Made by a program: the position numbers and the translations under genes. 10,633 nt of DNA from Trichothermofontia sp964536415 (GTDB lineage Bacteria > Cyanobacteriota > Cyanobacteriia > B231): NCBI GenBank assembly GCA_964536415.1, contig CAZHXN010000115.1, forward strand, positions 1 to 10,633. The letters are read 5' to 3'. Below are positions 6,515-10,633 of the stretch, piece after piece. The notes beneath the pieces were generated by a model. That model did not search any database and was not told where the DNA came from. It saw only the letters and a list, made by a program, of their open reading frames with translations. The first letter of the stretch is position 1; the number at the start of each line of letters is the position of its first letter.

Positions 6515-6949
6515 ATACCTAAACGCGAAAATGGAGGATTGCCTTGGAGTGCCATGCGGCCTGTCAATCCCCCGCTAGTGCGATCGCTAACTAACCGTGA
6601 CTCGTATACAGCCTTTACCTTACTCATAAAGTACAGTGTTACTGGGGTAGGATGGCGGTAGTCCGCTAGTGCGGCCCTCACCCTAAATCCCTCTCCCAGA
6701 GTGGGAGAGGGACCTGCAAATCCGGCTCCCCAGCCCCCTAACCCCCCGTTTGCGGGGGGTGGGCGAAGGGGTTGGGGGAGGCAGGTTGCCGCTAGGAGAT
6801 CCAAAGCCCGCCTCAGCAAACCCCTTCTCAGTCCGGCATTGGCCGCCACGTAGCGCCTGTCCTGGTTTCAGTGTCATCGGCGTTGACTGCAATCGCTAAC
6901 CGTATTCTGGCCCACCCCGTGAGCGATCAAGGATTTAGCAACCGTCAAT
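6515..6949. other. Repeat-rich spacer between convergent chlH and DprA-like genes
   Basis: There is no gene here that I can support. The octamer GCGATCGC lies near 6580, and an 11-bp direct repeat CCGCTAGTGCG occurs at 6572-6582 and 6663-6673. The block from about 6674 to 6785 is made of common cyanobacterial dispersed repeats. The open frames on the minus strand encode peptides such as PSPTLGEG that are hallmarks of translated repeat, not of protein genes. Confidence 0.6.
6674..6785. repeat. Dispersed GC-rich repeat block with two perfect hairpins
   Basis: The block opens with CCCTCACCCTAAATCCCTC, a wording seen in many cyanobacterial genomes. TCCCTCTCCCA (6688-6698) pairs exactly with TGGGAGAGGGA (6702-6712) around a 3-base loop. 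ACCCCCCG (6741-6748) pairs with CGGGGGGT (6753-6760) around TTTG, and this second hairpin is nested in a longer imperfect pairing of CCCCCTAACCCC with GGGGTTGGGGG. The hairpins follow chlH and could end transcription from both sides, but neither has a T tract. Confidence 0.65.
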
Positions 6950-6983
6950 ATGTAACTAATCAATGCATGTAACTAATCAATGC
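6950..6983. repeat. 17-bp perfect tandem duplication
   Basis: ATGTAACTAATCAATGC is present at 6950-6966 and directly again at 6967-6983. A further TAATCAA follows at 6984-6990. The second copy ends on the outer base of the TAG stop of the DprA-like gene, so it looks like a recent slippage duplication just past the gene end. Confidence 0.8.
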
Positions 6984-7486
6984 TAATCAAAATAGAATAG
7001 CGTCACAATCTTACTCTGCTCTTCGGCTACCTTACAGGTCGAGAGCAAAGTATGACTATCGTGAAATGCGAAACAAATTAACTGCTGACAGCGTGAAATA
7101 ATTTCCTGATTACACAGGGCGCTGGCCTCCGCTAAACTGAGATGATCATTATCTGGATTCTCGACCAGATGGATCACCTGTTCTAACTGTTCCCGTGACT
7201 CACGCGGCTGGCGCTCTAAACTTTGGGGCAGAATCACCGTCAGCAGGTTGGGATCGGCCCGCATGGCTCCCCGAATCGCTGCATGGTTGGTCCCAGTTGC
7301 TCCCGATGTCATAATCTGATTGCCCGATAGAGCTAGGGCGTAACTCATCAACTCAATAATCTGTTGATGGGTTAAGGGGACATGACGTGATCCAAGAATG
7401 GCAATCCGCTTAGAACCCATTTGCTGGATTGCTGCTAATTCCTGAAGAAATACATCAACTCTGGGTAACTCTACAGCTTGACTCAA
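6983..7486 (-). CDS. Stand-alone DprA/Smf-like Rossmann protein
   Basis: The product has 167 residues. KRIAILGSRHVPLT (27-40) and TSGATGTNHAAIRGAM (60-75) resemble the GSR and SGGAxGxD...GA nucleotide-binding-like motifs of the DprA/Smf and LOG-type Rossmann folds. Full DprA proteins, which load RecA on incoming single-stranded DNA, are usually about 280-380 residues with extra SAM-like and winged-helix domains. Those are missing here. Cyanobacterial proteins of this size are commonly named 'DNA recombination-mediator protein A', but I know of no direct proof of that role. The start is TTG at 7484-7486. An in-frame stop lies just upstream, and the first ATG (residue 23) would cut into what looks like conserved sequence. 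No strong ribosome binding site is visible. The SRPBCC gene lies 69 bp upstream on the same strand, so the two may be co-transcribed. Confidence 0.8.
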   Translation of the reverse strand: MSQAVELPRVDVFLQELAAIQQMGSKRIAILGSRHVPLTHQQIIELMSYALALSGNQIMTSGATGTNHAAIRGAMRADPNLLTVILPQSLERQPRESREQLEQVIHLVENPDNDHLSLAEASALCNQEIISRCQQLICFAFHDSHTLLSTCKVAEEQSKIVTLFYFD

Positions 7487-7555
7487 GGGTAGATTCAGCT
7501 AACACAACCCCGCTATTCTAGCAGACTGGTAGGGGTGTCGGTATGGGATTTTAGC

Positions 7556-7945
7556 TTAGGCAGCCTGCACCTGACTGAGGTAGGCGCGTAGCCGCAGTAA
7601 ATTCAGGGTTTGAGCCAGATTCAACGGTAACACCGAAATACCCTCTAGCCGGGACTGGACCCAGCCATCCCCCCAATACCACTCATGGAAGCCATCGACC
7701 CCCTCGCTCAGGAGCAGGCGCAGGCAATTGCTCTCCACGCGATCGACCACATGCTGGACTGTAATTGGCCCCAAATGACTAGTGAACGTCAGTCCCTGGG
7801 TGAGGGTTTCCGGCAGACCGGCTGAAAACTGTTGCGGTTGCAGCCATTGCCGAAACTGGGCCGGACGGATCAGACTGTCCCGGATGGCGGTTTCCGAAGC
7901 AGCGATTTCGATCCGGAGGCTACTTTGCTGAAAAATACCAAACAT
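7556..7945 (-). CDS. SRPBCC-family (START-like) small protein
   Basis: The product has 129 residues. Its layout fits the helix-grip fold of the SRPBCC superfamily: an N-terminal strand, then RPAQFRQWLQP (28-37), which matches the usual 'p..f..W..p' signature, a series of strands, and a C-terminal helix (about 106-125, rich in Leu). Such proteins hold hydrophobic ligands in a cavity. The ligand here is unknown. No signal peptide or membrane segment is seen. The ATG at 7943-7945 is the only sensible start, though the ribosome binding site is weak. It is divergent from the DUF3386 gene with 187 bp between them and lies upstream of the DprA-like gene. Confidence 0.75.
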   Translation of the reverse strand: MFGIFQQSSLRIEIAASETAIRDSLIRPAQFRQWLQPQQFSAGLPETLTQGLTFTSHLGPITVQHVVDRVESNCLRLLLSEGVDGFHEWYWGDGWVQSRLEGISVLPLNLAQTLNLLRLRAYLSQVQAA

Positions 7946-8132
7946 AGCAAGGTCGGCACGATAGGGCTAGGAAGCAAGCAGTGGGGATCGGGAGCGCGAT
8001 TCTCCCGGAAAGGAGCGACGCGATCGCAACCCTTACCCCCACCATACCGGCTATTTCCCCCCTTTGACCAGCCTGACGACACCCTCAAAACTCTCATAAA
8101 CTAGAAAACAGTGAACCCACAAGGGAGACAGC

Positions 8133-8786
8133 ATGACAGTACCCCAGACTGCCCGTGAGGTATTCCGGGCCGCTTACGAAAATCGCTATACTTGGGATGC
8201 GGATTTTCCCGGCTTCCGCGCCGATGTTGCCCTCATCCAGGGCGATACGACCCATCGGGGCGATGTGCAGGTTAATCCCGATTTATCGATTGTCGTTAGT
8301 GGTCTTAGCGATGAAAGCGTGCGATCGGCATTGGAGGCCCGTCTGCGGGATTTGGTGACCCACCGGAAGCGATCGCCCTTTGAGCAAACCCACGGAAACA
8401 ACACCTTCAGCTTTGGCGAAACCGATGCCGATGGAGCCGTCGAGATTCTGGTCCAAGGCGAGGCGATGGGGTCCCATTATAAAGTGCGCGATCGTCAAAT
8501 CGTCCTCGTACACCGGGTAATGGGACGCATGGCCTTTACGATCACCCATTCCCAGAGCCTGGACACGCCCCAGGGGTATGCCGCTACCCACTACCAGGCG
8601 GTCTTCAGCCATCCAGAAACCCATGAGGTGCTCCGAACTGCTACCTTTGAAGACACCTACGAACCCGTCGAGGGCTACTATCTGATGACCCGCCAGGTGG
8701 TTCATAGCCAGGAGCCAGGGCAAGCCCCCAGCACTACCACCTTTGCTTTCAGCAATATCCAACTTTTACAGCCGATCGCGGCTTAG
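8133..8786 (+). CDS. DUF3386-family protein
   Basis: The product has 217 residues and starts at an ATG with AGGGAG (8122-8127) well placed in front. It begins with TAREVFRAAYENRYTWD (residues 6-22), which I recognise from the cyanobacterial DUF3386 family, followed by GFRADV and a beta-rich body. The repeated pattern of short strands (for example GDVQVNPDLSIVVSG, and later the HYKVRDRQIVLVHRVMGRMAF block) suggests a lipocalin- or beta-barrel-like fold, but no function is known to me. There is no signal peptide. It is a single gene, flanked by a divergent SRPBCC gene and a convergent Crp/Fnr gene, so it is probably transcribed alone. Confidence 0.85.
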   Translation: MTVPQTAREVFRAAYENRYTWDADFPGFRADVALIQGDTTHRGDVQVNPDLSIVVSGLSDESVRSALEARLRDLVTHRKRSPFEQTHGNNTFSFGETDADGAVEILVQGEAMGSHYKVRDRQIVLVHRVMGRMAFTITHSQSLDTPQGYAATHYQAVFSHPETHEVLRTATFEDTYEPVEGYYLMTRQVVHSQEPGQAPSTTTFAFSNIQLLQPIAA

Positions 8787-8815
8787 ACTACCAATGGGTT
8801 TTGTTGGAGATGCCT

Positions 8816-8839
8816 CTGGGTACCTGGGTGCCTAGGTGG
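8816..8839. repeat. Three imperfect 8-bp tandem units after the DUF3386 gene
   Basis: CTGGGTAC, CTGGGTGC and CTAGGTGG follow one another at 8816-8839. The array is short and lies in the 127-bp spacer between convergent genes; no function is implied. Confidence 0.5.
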
Positions 8840-8913
8840 TTCCTGCTTTCTCACTGATCTCACTCTACCCTGGGTCAACACTAGGACATAAAGCCTGCCT
8901 CAACCGGTCAGCC

Positions 8914-9639
8914 CTAACCTTCTGATTGCGTTAGGGACTGGCTGAACTTTTGCAGCCGATCGCGATCGAGTAATTCAATCTGGGAGCCATTCACCGCAAT
9001 TAGACCGTCATTACTCAGACGATAAAATGCCCTGGACAGAGTTGCCGGAATTGTGCCCAAGCTTGCGGCCAGTTGACCTTTGCTAAGATCCAGACTCACT
9101 GTATTGCTAGGCAGTGGGTGCTGAGTCGGGAGACCCAGTTGCGACTCGCTCAGTTTGAGCAAATAGGTGGCTAACCGTTGTGGCACATCCTTAAAGGCAA
9201 GATCCTCAATCACCCCGGCCAGGTGTCGTGAATGCTGAGCTAGACTAATCAGCATATTGATAGCAATATCAGGGTATTGACGGAGTACATCCAGTAATAA
9301 GGTTCTAGGGAAAAAAATCAGTTCTGAGAACTCTAAGGCAGATGCGGATGCAGGAAACGGTTTACCGTCTAAGGCCGCAATTTCGGCGAAATTTTCACCC
9401 ACTTCAAAAATATTGATAATTTGCTCTTTGCCTGCAAGGGAAATCTTAAAGACTTTGATACGCCCCGTTTTAACGACAAAAAAGCCCGTTGCTTCACTGC
9501 CTTCATGGAAAATTAGCTCACCTTTGGCAAAGGTTTGTATATGGGCAATTTTCAACAAAGCCGCCAGATGCGATCGCGATAACCCCTGAAACAAAAGTGC
9601 CGCCTCTAAGCACTGGCCAAATTCAGACGCCTTGAGCAT
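8914..9639 (-). CDS. Crp/Fnr-family transcription regulator
   Basis: The product has 241 residues. A cyclic-nucleotide-binding-type sensory domain covers about residues 15-115, with AKGELIFHEGSEATGFFVVKTGRIK wording shared by the family. A dimerisation helix follows (about 124-149). The C-terminal winged helix has SKGQLAASLGTIPATLSRAF (186-205) as the helix-turn-helix. In the phosphate-binding region the sequence GENFAEIAALDGKPFPASASA (81-101) has Pro-Ala-Ser-Ala where cAMP-binding Crp has Arg-Ser-Ala, so cAMP is unlikely to bind. There is only one Cys (10) near the N-terminus, so it has no Fnr iron-sulphur cluster. The ATG at 9637-9639 follows a 7-2-7 palindrome that may be its own operator. 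The Uma2 gene ends 37 bp upstream on the same strand. A 7-bp inverted repeat (8912-8918 with 8930-8936) spans the stop codon but has no T tract. The signal and targets are unknown. Confidence 0.9.
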   Translation of the reverse strand: MLKASEFGQCLEAALLFQGLSRSHLAALLKIAHIQTFAKGELIFHEGSEATGFFVVKTGRIKVFKISLAGKEQIINIFEVGENFAEIAALDGKPFPASASALEFSELIFFPRTLLLDVLRQYPDIAINMLISLAQHSRHLAGVIEDLAFKDVPQRLATYLLKLSESQLGLPTQHPLPSNTVSLDLSKGQLAASLGTIPATLSRAFYRLSNDGLIAVNGSQIELLDRDRLQKFSQSLTQSEG

Positions 9640-9643
9640 GGCT

Positions 9644-9659
9644 AATCAACCTGTTGATT
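9644..9659 (-). promoter_or_regulatory. Palindrome AATCAAC-CT-GTTGATT just upstream of the Crp/Fnr start
   Basis: AATCAAC (9644-9650) and GTTGATT (9653-9659) are exact reverse complements two bases apart, ending 4 bases before the start codon of the Crp/Fnr gene. The core reads ATCAA-N4-TTGAT, the same half-sites as an Fnr box (TTGAT-N4-ATCAA) but in the opposite order. On the minus strand the centre contains the AGG of a possible ribosome binding site. It could be an autoregulatory operator or a translation-controlling hairpin. Confidence 0.4.
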
Positions 9660-9676
9660 CACTACCACTGTTCGCT

Positions 9677-10480
9677 TTAATCCTCTAGTTCCAGTCCTAG
9701 TACCTGCCGCTGTTCTGGGGAGAGGGCTTGTAATTTAGCCAACAATTGTCGTCGCCGTTCACGTTCCTGTTGGAGTGCCTGTTCTGCCTGTTCCGCCCGC
9801 TGCATGGCCACCTCAGCCTGCTGCATGGCTGCTTCTTCTGGTAGGGGGACCCGTTGACCATTGTTTGTGAAGAGGCGGAGGACCTGATCACAGATGCCCA
9901 AATAACAGCCTAATTCATGGCTCCACAGCCAGCCATGCGGGTTAGGTTGAATCGGTTGATAGGCTCCGTCTACGAGATGAAATCCCTGAAATTCTAGGGT
10001 AATGGGGTCAAACCAGAAGTATTCTGGAACCCGCCATAGGGATTGATAGAGATCTTTTTTTTCGCCACGATCGACAGTAGCCGTTGAGTCGGAAAGCAGT
10101 TCAACAATCACATTAGGATATTGCCCGCCTTCGTGCCAGACGGTCCAACTGCGGCGCGGATGGTTATTGGTGCCTAGGACGACAAACACATCAGGCCCTC
10201 GGAAAAATTCTGATTTTTTCTGATTGGGACTGTAGTAAATCGTCAAATTACCTGCCACATAAACATCCGTCCGTCCCCCTTCACCTCCCGGACGGAACCA
10301 CCAGCGAATGAGACGAATTAATAAATCAATTTGGTCACGATGAAGATCACTTTCCAAAGGGGGTTCATCGCTCCAGAGATCGTCGGGGGGGAAAGGGATT
10401 GTGTTGTCAGGCAGGAGGGTCACCCTGCTGACGGGGATGACCTCGTCGGGAGTGGGTTGCTTCGGTTGCTGAATGACCAT
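9677..10480 (-). CDS. Uma2-family endonuclease-like protein with C-terminal coiled coil
   Basis: The product has 267 residues from the ATG at 10478-10480, which has GGGAGG (10487-10492) 6 bases upstream. A longer frame opening at a TTG (10609) adds residues unlike the family. Uma2 proteins (DUF820) have a PD-(D/E)XK restriction-like fold. The likely metal-binding residues are D97 in RGPDVFVVLG and E127 in YPNVIVELLSDST, followed by D137 and K141-K142 in DRGEKKDLYQ; EYFWFDP (153-159) is also typical. The body ends near 205. Residues about 213-252 form a Glu/Gln/Arg/Ala-rich coiled coil (AMQQAEVAMQRAEQAEQ and onwards), which is common in cyanobacterial copies. These genes are present in many copies per genome and their biological role is unsettled. 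It may be co-transcribed with the Crp/Fnr gene 37 bp downstream. A weak TTGTGT-N18-TACACT pair lies upstream within the 10481-10633 spacer. Confidence 0.88.
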   Translation of the reverse strand: MVIQQPKQPTPDEVIPVSRVTLLPDNTIPFPPDDLWSDEPPLESDLHRDQIDLLIRLIRWWFRPGGEGGRTDVYVAGNLTIYYSPNQKKSEFFRGPDVFVVLGTNNHPRRSWTVWHEGGQYPNVIVELLSDSTATVDRGEKKDLYQSLWRVPEYFWFDPITLEFQGFHLVDGAYQPIQPNPHGWLWSHELGCYLGICDQVLRLFTNNGQRVPLPEEAAMQQAEVAMQRAEQAEQALQQERERRRQLLAKLQALSPEQRQVLGLELED

Positions 10481-10633
10481 CCTGATCCTCCCAATGCCGA
10501 TTGTCCCTAGTGTAGGGGATGGCTTGCAAGTTACACAAGAACCGAATGCCGGCACTGCATACCTTGCACCTTTGTCTAGCTCTCCTGAGATTTTGGTGTA
10601 ACAGTGCAAAAAGCGACAAATTAAAGAACTAAA

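Noticed and set aside
6688..6760. Rho-independent terminator of chlH
   Set aside because: The stems are perfect, but no T tract follows either hairpin, and the sequence is a dispersed repeat.
6469..6892. Two overlapping minus-strand frames after chlH
   Set aside because: They encode PSPTLGEG-type peptides, which are a translated dispersed repeat.
7832..8104. 90-codon plus-strand frame before the DUF3386 gene
   Set aside because: It is largely antisense to the SRPBCC gene, has no ribosome binding site and no recognisable domain.
10481..10609. 43-residue N-terminal extension of the Uma2 protein from a TTG
   Set aside because: ATG 10480 has a well-spaced GGGAGG and fits the family start; the extension is not family-like.

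Overview
The window is chromosomal DNA from a cyanobacterium. About a dozen copies of the HIP1 octamer GCGATCGC are spread over 10.6 kb (for example 464-471 and in the 5160-5210 stretch). The largest gene encodes a chlorophyll-type Mg-chelatase H subunit. DUF3386, Uma2 and compact DprA-like proteins are all common in cyanobacteria, as are the dispersed GC-rich repeats seen here. I cannot fix the genus. No rRNA, tRNA, CRISPR array or intact insertion sequence was seen.

Layout. Positions 1-1423 (minus) hold the N-terminal 474 residues of a GAF/PAS sensor protein that runs off the left edge. Positions 1424-2590 are a long gap between divergent genes. It holds a striking palindrome, short repeats and one small gene of 47 codons (1794-1937, minus) with its own promoter and ribosome binding site. 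Positions 2591-6514 (plus) encode a 1307-residue ChlH/BchH-type protein. This looks like the paralogue that accompanies the canonical ChlH in many cyanobacteria. Two short dispersed repeats lie in frame within it, and its base composition changes from G-rich to C-rich halfway. Positions 6515-6982 are a repeat-rich spacer. After it, on the minus strand, come a stand-alone DprA/Smf-like Rossmann protein (6983-7486) and an SRPBCC protein (7556-7945). Divergent from these is a DUF3386 gene (8133-8786, plus). The right end has two minus-strand genes 37 bp apart: a Uma2-family nuclease-like protein (9677-10480) followed by a Crp/Fnr regulator (8914-9639).

How it fits together. These are mostly unrelated housekeeping or accessory genes, not one visible system. 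The H subunit would bind protoporphyrin IX for Mg insertion, with ChlI and ChlD encoded elsewhere. The SRPBCC and DprA-like genes may be co-transcribed (69 bp gap), and so may Uma2 and the Crp/Fnr gene. The parts most worth a second look are the small gene with its promoter, the repeats domesticated inside the chelatase gene, the composition switch in that gene, and the palindromes in front of the two signalling genes.
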